NCBI GenBank assembly: GCA_001805125.1
Contig: MHEF01000091.1
Location: forward strand, 1 to 12,624
Direction of reading: 5' to 3'
Length of the DNA: 12,624 nt
Origin: Nitrospirae bacterium RBG_13_39_12
GTDB taxonomy: Bacteria; Nitrospirota; Thermodesulfovibrionia; Thermodesulfovibrionales; SM23-35
Below, one piece after another: positions 1-7,530 of the stretch; the stretch's first letter is position 1, and each line of letters opens with the position of its first letter. The notes beneath the pieces are model-generated. The model was not told the DNA's origin. It was given only the letters and a program-made list of their open reading frames with translations, and searched no databases. Made by a program: the position numbers and the translations under genes.

Positions 1-27
1 ATAGTTGCAAAGAAAAAGTCAGGTTGA
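1..27 (+). other. Possible 3' tail of an upstream gene
   Basis: Two + frames are open at the left edge. One ends in TGA at 25-27, directly against the ATG at 28, and reads IVAKKKSG before the stop. Another runs through to a TAA at 33-35, overlapping the next gene. Either would be normal in a tightly packed operon, but nine codons cannot identify a gene or even prove coding. Confidence 0.25.
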
Positions 28-3000
28 ATGAATAAAGAAAGTCCATTAGTTTCCATAATCGTCAGGACAAAGGACAGGCCAAAACTGTTAGAGAAGGCAT
101 TGCAGAGCATTTCTGAGCAAGATTACAGGCCCATAGAGGTTGTCCTCGTGAATGACGGTGGCTGCTACCTTGATACCGAAAAACTCAATAGCATCCTTAA
201 AGATATACCTCTGAATTATGTAAGACTCGAAAAAAACAGAGGCAGGGCACATGCCGGGAATGTGGGGATAAAAAATGCAAAGGGAGAGTATATAGGATTT
301 TTAGACGATGACGATGAATTTTATAGCAATCATACCTCAACTCTAATTTCTTTTTTAGAACAGAGCGATTACAAAGTTGCTTACACTGATGCCAAATTAA
401 TCCATAAAGTTTATGATGATCAGAAAGAGAAGATAATCGACATAGATAAGGGGATATTTCACTCAAAAGAATTCTCATATAATAAGCTCTTGGCCGAAAA
501 TTATATCCCTTTTATGTGTATTATCTTTCCGCATAAGCATTTACAAAACGTCAATGGATTTGATGAGGAGCTTGATCTGTATGAAGACTGGGATTTGTTA
601 ATAAGGGTAGGTTATGACACCCCCTTTTATCATATTAAAAAGGCAACTGCGAAATACAATATCTGGAGCGAACATTTGCAGATTACTGAACGTGCTAAAT
701 ACTGTGGTGAGACAGGTTCTGCGTATTCAAAGATATTTTATAAGCACATTAAAAAATTAACTCCTGAGACTATCCAATCACTTTTGAGAGAGCAGGACAT
801 GTTAAACAGATTTATGTCAGAGAAAGAGGCGATTATTTCGAAAGAAGAAGCTGAGATAGAAAGACTTCGCGGAGAGGTTTCGGAGAAAGAGGCGGTTATT
901 GTCGAGAAAGAGGCAGCCATTTCGGAGAAGGATGCGGTTATATCAGAGAAAGAGGCGGTTATATCAGAGAAAGAGGCGGTTATTTCGAAAGAAGAAGCTG
1001 AGATAGAAAGACTTCGCAGAGAGATTTCGGAGAAGGATGCGGTTATATCAGAGAAGGTGGCGATTATTTCGAAAGAAGAAGCTGAGGTAGAAAGACTTCG
1101 CAGAGAGGTTTCGGAGAAAGAGGCGGTTATTGTCGAGAAAGAGGCAGTTATTTCAGAAAAAGAAGAAGCCGAGATAGAAAGACTTCACAGGGAGATTTCA
1201 GAGAAAGAGGCGATTATTTCGAAAGAAGAAGCTGAGATAGAAAGACTTCGCAGAGAGGTTTCGGAGAAAGAGGCGGTTATTGTCGAGAAAGAGGCAGTCA
1301 TCTTAGAGAGTGAAGCACTTATATTAGAGAAAGAGGCAGCCATTTCGGAGAAGGCGGCGATTATTTCGAAAAAAGAAGCTGAGGTAGAAAGACTTCGCAG
1401 AGAGATTTCCGAGAAAGAAGCAGAGATAGAAAATCTGCATAAAGAGATTTCAAGTAAAGAGGTTGTTGTTTCAGAGAAAAAGGCAGAAATAGAAAAACTG
1501 CGCAAAGAGATCACAGAAACGCACTTTACATTATCCGAGATATACAATTCTTTAGGGTGGCAGTTATTGTCGAAGTACAGAAGAGTAAAAAGCAGACTTT
1601 TACCTCAGGGGTCTAAAAGGCGGAGGTTATATGAATATGGACTGAAGGGAATTAATGTAATAAAAAATGAAGGGTTTGACAGGTTTTTCCATAAGGCAAA
1701 AACTAAGTTTTCAACAGAGTTTTTAAGCACATCAAGGAAAAAGATAAATACCTCTCTATCTCACAGAATAAAGCCGTTATCCATGCCAAGATACAAAAAA
1801 CCAGAGGTATCAATAATTATACCGGTGTTTAATAATGCTAAATATACATTTAACTGTATTAACTCAATTTCAGAAAATACCAAGGGCGTTAAATACGAGA
1901 TAATAGTCGTTGATGATGCTTCCACAGATCAGACCAGTAAGGTTCTGAAGGAAATGAAAAATATTAATGTCTTGACCAACAGAGAGAACGTCGGCTTTGT
2001 AGGGGCATGTAATATTGGTGCCAGGGCTGCAAATGGCAAATATCTTGTTTTCTTGAACAATGACACAAAGGTCACAGAAGAGTGGCTGAAGGCATTGTTG
2101 GATACCGCAAAAAGTGATGCATCTGTTGGATTGGTTGGAGCAAAATTAGTGTACCCTGATGGAAAACTTCAGGAGGCTGGAGGAATTGTCTGGAATGACG
2201 GTTCTGCATGGAATTATGGAAGAGGAGATGACCCTGAAAAACCCGAGTATAATTATCTCAGAGAGGTTGACTACTGCTCAGCTGCATGCATTCTTGTAAG
2301 AAAAGACTTATTCGAAAAGGTCAATGGATTTGATATTCGATATGTCCCTGCATATTGTGAGGATAGCGATCTTGCCTTTACCATAAGAAAATTTGGTTAT
2401 AAGGTTTTATACCAGCCCCGGTCAGAAATAATTCACTTTGAGGGGATAACTGCCGGGACAGATATTTCAACTGGAATAAAAAAATACCAGGAAATAAATA
2501 AGAAAAAATTTATAGATAAGTGGAAAGAAGTTCTGGTAAATGAACATATGCCTGCCGGTGCGGACGTCTTTCTTGCAAGGGGGCGAGATTACAAAAAGAA
2601 AAGAAGGATGCTGTTTATAGACCACTACGTGCCTACATATGATAAGGACGCCGGTTCTGTCAGGATGTTCGAGTATCTGAAGATTTTTTTGGAGATGGGA
2701 TTTAAGATTGTTTTCTGGCCGGATAACCTGGCAAAGATGGAGCCATATACTACAGAGTTACAGCAGATGGGAATCGAGGTGCTTTACGGTAACAGGGACT
2801 TCGATGAATATATTGACAGTTTTGGTAAATACTTTGATGTGATATATCTATCGAGGGCCCATATTTCTATAAAATACGTTAACAAGATAAAACAGGATAC
2901 ACATGCCAAAATTATATATGATTCCCACGATCTTGCCTTTTTGAGAGAGGAAAGGCGGGCAGAGATAGAAAATAATGTAAAATTAATGGAAGATGTTAAT

Positions 3001-3699
3001 AAAATAAAACAAAGAGAATTTAATCTTGCCAGGATAAGTGATGCTATGATAGTAGTCAGTCCTTATGAGCGAGAATTAATGCTGAGTGAAAACCCTAATC
3101 TAAAGATATATCATATGCCACATGTTCATCCTGTTGGTACTATCTCTGTGAATGGTTTTCAAAGCAGAAAAGATATTATGTTTATTGGCGGTTTCGTGCA
3201 TCCACCAAACGAAGATGGTGTTTGCTGGTTTGCCAGCGAGATACTACCCATAATAACAAGGGAAATCCCTGATATAAAGTTCTATATTATTGGTAGTTAT
3301 CCTACGAAGAGGGTAAATAGTCTCGCTTCTGATAACATTATTATTACAGGATATGTGCATGATGTTTCAAATTATTTTGAGACATCAAAAGTGTTTGTTG
3401 CACCCATGAGGTACGGTGCAGGGGTTAAAGGAAAAATAATCCATAGTATGAGTTATGGCTTACCGACGGTGACGACGACTATCGGGGCTGAGGGACTGGG
3501 TTTAGAGAATGGCAATAATGCCTTTATCGCTGACAGTCCAGAAGAATTTGCAAGGAGAATTATTGAACTCTATAAAAATGGAGAGACCTGGAATAAAATT
3601 TCGAAAAATTCTTTCACGTGGATGAGGAATAATTTTACCCCTGAAGTAGCGAAAGAGAAACTTTCGAAGATGTTTCATGAGTTGGGAATTTTGAATTGA
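28..3699 (+). CDS. Giant three-domain glycosyltransferase (GT2 - heptad rod - GT2 - GT4)
   Basis: This 1223-residue protein carries three glycosyltransferase units and no obvious membrane segment, so it probably works on the cytoplasmic face in surface glycan assembly. Domain 1 (about residues 6-235) is GT2: VSIIVRTKDRP at the start, VNDGG at 41-45, the acidic metal-site run DDDD at 93-96 and EDW at 186-188. Residues 265-503 are 34 heptads of type EKEAVIS and KEEAEIE-RLRREVS, a long charged helix. Residues 508-549 form a basic linker (SLGW, YRR, GSKRRR) shared with the paralogue at the right end. Domain 2 (about 592-850) is a second GT2, with VVDDAS (D629, D630), NND at 677-679 and CEDSD (E778, D779). 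Domain 3 (about 858-1223) is GT4-like, with DSHD at 965-968, IGGFVHPPNEDG near 1053 and GAGVKGKI before 1139. His1139 sits where many GT4 enzymes have the second Glu. ATG 28 follows a stop directly, and AGG at 21-23 is a modest ribosome binding site. Acceptor and sugars cannot be deduced. Family calls are by eye and good; specificity is unknown. Confidence 0.93.
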   Translation: MNKESPLVSIIVRTKDRPKLLEKALQSISEQDYRPIEVVLVNDGGCYLDTEKLNSILKDIPLNYVRLEKNRGRAHAGNVGIKNAKGEYIGFLDDDDEFYSNHTSTLISFLEQSDYKVAYTDAKLIHKVYDDQKEKIIDIDKGIFHSKEFSYNKLLAENYIPFMCIIFPHKHLQNVNGFDEELDLYEDWDLLIRVGYDTPFYHIKKATAKYNIWSEHLQITERAKYCGETGSAYSKIFYKHIKKLTPETIQSLLREQDMLNRFMSEKEAIISKEEAEIERLRGEVSEKEAVIVEKEAAISEKDAVISEKEAVISEKEAVISKEEAEIERLRREISEKDAVISEKVAIISKEEAEVERLRREVSEKEAVIVEKEAVISEKEEAEIERLHREISEKEAIISKEEAEIERLRREVSEKEAVIVEKEAVILESEALILEKEAAISEKAAIISKKEAEVERLRREISEKEAEIENLHKEISSKEVVVSEKKAEIEKLRKEITETHFTLSEIYNSLGWQLLSKYRRVKSRLLPQGSKRRRLYEYGLKGINVIKNEGFDRFFHKAKTKFSTEFLSTSRKKINTSLSHRIKPLSMPRYKKPEVSIIIPVFNNAKYTFNCINSISENTKGVKYEIIVVDDASTDQTSKVLKEMKNINVLTNRENVGFVGACNIGARAANGKYLVFLNNDTKVTEEWLKALLDTAKSDASVGLVGAKLVYPDGKLQEAGGIVWNDGSAWNYGRGDDPEKPEYNYLREVDYCSAACILVRKDLFEKVNGFDIRYVPAYCEDSDLAFTIRKFGYKVLYQPRSEIIHFEGITAGTDISTGIKKYQEINKKKFIDKWKEVLVNEHMPAGADVFLARGRDYKKKRRMLFIDHYVPTYDKDAGSVRMFEYLKIFLEMGFKIVFWPDNLAKMEPYTTELQQMGIEVLYGNRDFDEYIDSFGKYFDVIYLSRAHISIKYVNKIKQDTHAKIIYDSHDLAFLREERRAEIENNVKLMEDVNKIKQREFNLARISDAMIVVSPYERELMLSENPNLKIYHMPHVHPVGTISVNGFQSRKDIMFIGGFVHPPNEDGVCWFASEILPIITREIPDIKFYIIGSYPTKRVNSLASDNIIITGYVHDVSNYFETSKVFVAPMRYGAGVKGKIIHSMSYGLPTVTTTIGAEGLGLENGNNAFIADSPEEFARRIIELYKNGETWNKISKNSFTWMRNNFTPEVAKEKLSKMFHELGILN
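820..1515 (+). repeat. 21-bp in-frame repeat array encoding a heptad rod
   Basis: The DNA is built of 21-bp units, each one heptad, in two flavours: EKEAVIS-like units and the paired 42-bp KEEAEIE + RLRREVS unit. The KEEAEIE/KKEAEVE units start at 841, 988, 1072, 1159, 1222 and 1369. Their spacings are 147, 84, 87, 63 and 147 bp, all multiples of 21 except the 87, which holds one extra GAA codon at 1156-1158. This block contains 33 heptads plus that one skip residue; a 34th, more degenerate heptad (ETHFTLS) follows. Copies are very similar at base level, so unequal recombination or slippage could change copy number without breaking the frame. Confidence 0.9.
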
Positions 3700-3753
3700 C
3701 AAAAGGGAGGTGACCGGCTTAAGGTACCATAGAATTTTTCTCATAAAACTAAA

Positions 3754-3760
3754 AAGGAGG
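3754..3760 (+). promoter_or_regulatory. Strong Shine-Dalgarno for the lipoprotein gene
   Basis: AAGGAGG ends eight bases before ATG 3769. It is the best ribosome binding site in the window and picks Met1 over the Met3 codon at 3775. A second SD-like string, GGGAGGTG, lies at 3706-3713 with no start codon nearby. Confidence 0.85.
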
Positions 3761-3768
3761 AACGACAA

Positions 3769-4149
3769 ATGGGAATGAAAAAGGCTGTATCGATTGTATT
3801 ATTTTCTCTACTATTGATGACATTTTTTGCCGGGTGTAGTTCTAAACAGGAGTCGAAACCATTAGTCCTTAAAAAATATGGCCCTGAGGACATAAGGGCA
3901 GGCCAGATATTTAATAAGCAACCCAATGGTGAAAGTGCTATCTGGGCTGAAACAGAAAATGCAACACCAACTACTGTTTTTGTTCTCAATGGAGTTTCTT
4001 TGGAAAGTGCCCCACAATCAGAAGGAAAGGCAGTTTCTGCAGTCGTCCCGAAGAATTTATATGAGAAACCAGGGGAATATCCCTTGTATTTGCTTGATAA
4101 AAAAACTAACCAGAAGTCGAATGAAATGAAATTTATAGTGAAACCCTGA
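3769..4149 (+). CDS. Small secreted lipoprotein, probable Ig/IPT-like fold
   Basis: The 126-residue product begins MGMKK, followed by a hydrophobic stretch (residues 6-20) and the lipobox FAGC with the lipidated cysteine at Cys23. The mature part would be about 104 residues. It is rich in short beta-type segments: a YGPEDIRAGQIFNKQPNGES start, ATPTTVFVLNG in the middle, and a NEMKFIVKP ending typical of the last strand of an Ig or IPT/TIG-like domain. There are no catalytic motifs. It resembles small lipoproteins of unknown function seen near glycan genes in deltaproteobacteria; that resemblance is from memory, not a search. It lies 69 bp after the giant transferase and 179 bp before the next gene, so it may be co-transcribed. 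It could anchor or present something at the envelope, but no function can be assigned. Confidence 0.88.
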   Translation: MGMKKAVSIVLFSLLLMTFFAGCSSKQESKPLVLKKYGPEDIRAGQIFNKQPNGESAIWAETENATPTTVFVLNGVSLESAPQSEGKAVSAVVPKNLYEKPGEYPLYLLDKKTNQKSNEMKFIVKP

Positions 4150-4328
4150 GTGAAAATTCATTCTCTGTCTGAACATTGTTTTAACACTCTAAGATAAAGA
4201 ATAAAAGGGGAAAAGAGTTTTTGTACAGCTAATGATCCAGGTTAAAATGGAATTGGCGATTAGCCACTATGGCTTGAACCAATGATTCTCTTATAGGCTC
4301 GTACTCAAAGTTTTTAAAATATGCTTAA
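4150..4328 (+). other. Intergenic leader with a nested dyad
   Basis: This 179-bp AT-rich gap separates the lipoprotein from the GtrB-GtrA gene. It holds an imperfect nested inverted repeat at 4250-4288: ATTGG 4252-4256 pairs with CCAAT 4279-4283, and AGCC 4262-4265 with GGCT 4271-4274 around loop ACTAT. No good sigma-70 promoter or terminator is evident. The sequence tttttaaaatatg at 4311-4323 recurs exactly in front of the methyltransferase gene. Confidence 0.4.
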
Positions 4329-5390
4329 ATGTCTGTATATGCACAAAATATAGCCAGTCATAAGTTTATATCTGTAATTCCTGTATATAATCCTGGGAAC
4401 ATAGTTATATCGGTTATTTCTGAAGTCAGCAAGAATGTTGATTTTGTGGTTGTTGTTGATGACGGATCAAATGCTGAAAATAAAAGATATCTCGAGAAAT
4501 GTGCTCAGTTAACAAATGTTAAGTTAATTGCATTCCCCGAAAATAAAGGTAAGGGTCATGCATTAATAGCTGGCATAGTAGAGGCAATTAAACACGACCC
4601 TGATTATATCTTCACTATCGACAGTGATGGGCAGCATGACCCAACGGAAATTCAAAAATTTAAGCAATTTATTTCAACGTCTAATCAATTGTATGACTTA
4701 GTGATCGGTATGAGACAAGCAGTAAAAGAAATGCCCTTTCGCAGCAAATTTGGGAATGTTTTTATAGCTAAGTTATTTAACGCAATCTTTAAGAAGTCTA
4801 TTGTCGATACACAGTCGGGCTTTAGAGTTCTTTCAGCCGACTTTGCGAAGGATATAGCTTCCAACATTCTTCCCGGCAGATACGAAACCGAAATGAGAAT
4901 GTTAGTTTACGCTGTTGAGTCAAACCGAAACATAGGTAATATTGAAATTGAAACTATTTATTTTGACAAAAATAAAAACTCAAAATTCCATCCTTTGCAA
5001 GATTCTCTCCGCGTGCTCGTTCCACTATCAAAATATACAGGCGTTGCGATAGCCTCTTTTCTTTTGGATTATACTGTTTTTCTTTTGCTGAGTTATCTAT
5101 TCGGAGTTTATTACCTTCTCTCGCATGTTATTTCAAGGATATGCAGTGGCACATTTAATTTCTTTTCCAACAGACATCTGGTATTTAAATCAAGGTCAAA
5201 GAAACTACCGGAAGGATTAAAATATATCGCCGCCGTTATCTTTTCTCTATCGAGTACAGCGATATTGCTCTATTGTTTGGTTGACATTATAGGAGTCTCT
5301 ATGGCTTTAGCAAAACCTGCAGCTGAATTTACAATGTTTCTGATCAATTTCATCATTTTAAATAAATTAGTTTTTAAGAGCAAGACTTGA
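4329..5390 (+). CDS. Polyprenyl-phosphate glycosyltransferase fused to GtrA-like flippase domain
   Basis: The 353-residue protein is bipartite. Residues about 12-230 are a GT2 of the DPM1/GtrB type: ISVIPVYNPG, VVDDGS (D44, D45), the DXD motif in TIDSDGQHD (D98, D100) and QSGFRVL at 162-168, the family signature for enzymes that load a sugar onto polyprenyl phosphate. Residues about 236-353 are a GtrA-like domain with four hydrophobic segments and the typical NFFSNRHLVFKS and FLINFIILNKLVFK strings. In known systems GtrB makes undecaprenyl-phosphate-sugar and GtrA helps move it to the periplasmic face; here both are one polypeptide. The stop codon overlaps the start of the GT-C gene, which fits the third partner. 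The start is ATG 4329, because an in-frame TAA lies directly before it; no clear Shine-Dalgarno is seen. Sugar identity is unknown. Confidence 0.92.
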   Translation: MSVYAQNIASHKFISVIPVYNPGNIVISVISEVSKNVDFVVVVDDGSNAENKRYLEKCAQLTNVKLIAFPENKGKGHALIAGIVEAIKHDPDYIFTIDSDGQHDPTEIQKFKQFISTSNQLYDLVIGMRQAVKEMPFRSKFGNVFIAKLFNAIFKKSIVDTQSGFRVLSADFAKDIASNILPGRYETEMRMLVYAVESNRNIGNIEIETIYFDKNKNSKFHPLQDSLRVLVPLSKYTGVAIASFLLDYTVFLLLSYLFGVYYLLSHVISRICSGTFNFFSNRHLVFKSRSKKLPEGLKYIAAVIFSLSSTAILLYCLVDIIGVSMALAKPAAEFTMFLINFIILNKLVFKSKT

Positions 5391-7318
5391 CGTCGAATAT
5401 TTTTACAACTTTTAAGTTTGTATTCGGACACTACAGTATCTTAGTCGCTTTTTTACTCCTCTCTTATATCATAGGCAGAAAACTGCTGCGGAGGTGCGCA
5501 TTGCCTCAAAATGGCGGCAGATTACTCCTTTACACATCGTCAGGAGTTGGATTCATTATTGTTATATTATTCTATTTTGCTCTCTTTAAGATGTTTAACA
5601 AAATGTTCATATTACCAGCGTTATTATTATTCCTGATTGTTTATATTTATACATCGAAACGGGATTTTTACAATCTTAAAACAAAGACAATCGAAGATTT
5701 CGGTAAAGCCAGCTTTTTTTTGAAAAGAAATTGGCACTGGATCGTACTGATAACAATACTATTTTCCCCTTTTTTATTTCTCCCCCTTTATCCTCCGACA
5801 GAATGGGACGAAATCTCCTATCACCTGCCGTACGCAAAACATTATGTTGAAAATAATGGGCTCAGTGTAAATCCGTTCCTTCGATATCCGCTATATGCCC
5901 ATAATTTCGACCTTCTGTATGCCCTTTCTTTACTATTTTATGATGACATTTTGGCTCACCTAATTCATGCGGCTGCTGCTCTCCTTACCGCATTAGGGAT
6001 ATACAATTTGGGATCTCTGACGTCAGATAAAAAAACAGGAGCCATAGCTGCATTTATTTTTCTTTCCAGTCCTCTTGTGGCCCATTTGATGAAAACTTCA
6101 TATATAGACCTTGGATTAACGTTGTTTATTTTTTTGGGATTTTACTGCATAAGTTTATGGTCGATTACAAAACAAGAATATTGGTTATACCTATCGGGAT
6201 TTGCTACAGGGATTGCGATCGGTTCCAAATATAATGGCTTTTTATATTTCCCTATGTTCGCAATATGGATTGCGTTTCAAAGCAGGAAGTTCTCGTCAGT
6301 TATGAGATTCCTTGTGCCCGTGTTCATTTTTGGGTCTCCATGGTATATCAGAAATTTCATTATTTCTGGAGATCCTATTTCTCCTTTTGGGGGTGAAATT
6401 TTTGGTCACTGGTTATGGAATAAAGAGGATTTGATAGGACAATCTGAAAATCTTCTTAAAGGGTATGGCACTCCCAAAGATGTGATTTCTATGCTGATGC
6501 TTCCATGGAACCTTCTCTTTCATTATGGTAAATTTGCGGAAGGGGCCATTTCACCTGGGATGGTCGCGGCCTTCCTCGGAGTTTTTTTATTTAAGAAATC
6601 CGACGGTTTTAATAAAAAACTTTGTATTTTCGTATTTGTGAATATAATCATCTGGTTTTTTTCTACTCAAGTATTGCGATATTTGCTCCCCGTTTTCCCT
6701 ATGATATCCCTCTTATCAGCAATTATCCTTATCTATCTTTATGAAAACCTCATAAAAAGACCGATCAATTTCTTTCTTGGGAATAATTTTAGTTCAAGAC
6801 GCTTACCCCAGAAAATAATGGGTTCAGTTACCGTTTTTCTTATAATCTTGCCAATATTATTTTTAGATAAAAAAATTGTTAAAGCGATATCAAAAAATCC
6901 CTTGCCAGTGACAAGCCAGATGAGAAATGAATATCTTAGCAAGGAAATAGAATCGTTTCATTTATTACAGATCGCAAATAAAAGTCCTTCCCTCAGTATT
7001 TATCAGATAGGCTTTGAAAATGCATTCTACTTTGCAAAAGGGAAGATGATAGGCGATTGGTTTGGCCCTGCACGATATTCAACCATTTTAGAAGCAGTCG
7101 GGAACAGTGAGAAATTGTATGAAAAACTGAGGGCTATGGATATTCAATTTTTTTTAGTCAATACAACCGGTTGCTTAAAATTAGAGTTCGATAAATCACT
7201 TTTAGATTATTTTAAATTAGTCGCTGAGGATAAACATGGGAAGCTTTATCTATTGAAAGAGTTAAAGGAAATCAATGTTAAAGAAAAGAATAACCATATT
7301 TCATTTGACAGAAATTAA
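5387..7318 (+). CDS. GT39/PMT-like integral membrane glycosyltransferase (GT-C fold)
   Basis: This 643-residue polytopic protein has roughly a dozen hydrophobic segments in its first 490 residues and a more polar C-terminal part (about 500-643), probably periplasmic. After the second or third membrane span comes PTEWDEISYHLPYAKHYVE (E139, D141, E142), the acidic first-loop signature of GT-C enzymes that use polyprenyl-phosphate sugars. It is followed by PLYAHNFDLLYAL and IGSKYNGF, typical of the PMT_2/ArnT-like group. The start is TTG 5387, overlapping the upstream stop by four bases (TTGA); an in-frame TAA at 5375-5377 excludes an earlier start, and the first membrane segment would be lost from a later one. 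Coupling to the GtrB-GtrA fusion argues that it is the acceptor-specific third component of a Gtr-type module, acting on a lipid-linked glycan or protein in the periplasm. The acceptor cannot be read from sequence. Confidence 0.9.
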   Translation: MTSNIFTTFKFVFGHYSILVAFLLLSYIIGRKLLRRCALPQNGGRLLLYTSSGVGFIIVILFYFALFKMFNKMFILPALLLFLIVYIYTSKRDFYNLKTKTIEDFGKASFFLKRNWHWIVLITILFSPFLFLPLYPPTEWDEISYHLPYAKHYVENNGLSVNPFLRYPLYAHNFDLLYALSLLFYDDILAHLIHAAAALLTALGIYNLGSLTSDKKTGAIAAFIFLSSPLVAHLMKTSYIDLGLTLFIFLGFYCISLWSITKQEYWLYLSGFATGIAIGSKYNGFLYFPMFAIWIAFQSRKFSSVMRFLVPVFIFGSPWYIRNFIISGDPISPFGGEIFGHWLWNKEDLIGQSENLLKGYGTPKDVISMLMLPWNLLFHYGKFAEGAISPGMVAAFLGVFLFKKSDGFNKKLCIFVFVNIIIWFFSTQVLRYLLPVFPMISLLSAIILIYLYENLIKRPINFFLGNNFSSRRLPQKIMGSVTVFLIILPILFLDKKIVKAISKNPLPVTSQMRNEYLSKEIESFHLLQIANKSPSLSIYQIGFENAFYFAKGKMIGDWFGPARYSTILEAVGNSEKLYEKLRAMDIQFFLVNTTGCLKLEFDKSLLDYFKLVAEDKHGKLYLLKELKEINVKEKNNHISFDRN

Positions 7319-7530
7319 GCGTCAAAATCTTTATCAACTCACCAGTATGGATGGATTGTAACTGATAATACTATTGCTTGGTTTTTATCGATACTATTAA
7401 CATTAGGGGCAGATCTTATTTTGGTTATTTTCGTTTCAATATTTGTTTGATTAAGTTATTATGATCAACAATTGTCAGCCCCTGCTTGTCTGTATATTAG
7501 AGAGAAAAGATGCGCTAGGATTTTTAAAAT
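7319..7530 (+). other. AT-rich intergenic region with an in-frame hydrophobic extension
   Basis: There is no supported gene in these 212 bp. Directly after the TAA of the GT-C gene the same frame stays open for 43 codons to TGA 7448-7450 and would encode a membrane-like stretch (TIAWFLSILLTLGADLILV). It has no usable start codon at its beginning. A weak promoter-like pair (TTGTCA 7472-7477, TATATT 7493-7498, 15-bp gap) precedes the methyltransferase, but spacing is short and support is poor. Confidence 0.4.

Noticed and set aside
820..1515. CRISPR-like or minisatellite-type repeat array
   Set aside because: Units are contiguous, in coding frame and heptad-sized, with no unique spacers; the array is explained by protein structure.
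738..1547. Long antisense open frames (738-920 and 1185-1547) opposite the heptad repeats
   Set aside because: They are the reverse complement of a low-complexity repeat that lacks stop codons; the translations are serine/phenylalanine-rich repeats without family features or start signals.
3926..4129. 67-codon + frame inside the lipoprotein gene
   Set aside because: It is an out-of-frame shadow of a gene with a clear signal peptide, lipobox and strong ribosome binding site.
4186..4222. Intrinsic terminator after the lipoprotein (ACTCT ... AGAGT + T-run)
   Set aside because: The stem is only five base pairs, AT-rich, with a loop of over twenty bases; this is not a credible terminator.
7472..7498. 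Promoter TTGTCA - 15 bp - TATATT before the methyltransferase
   Set aside because: Each box has one mismatch but the gap is short, and AT-rich DNA yields many such pairs; not strong enough to list as a feature.
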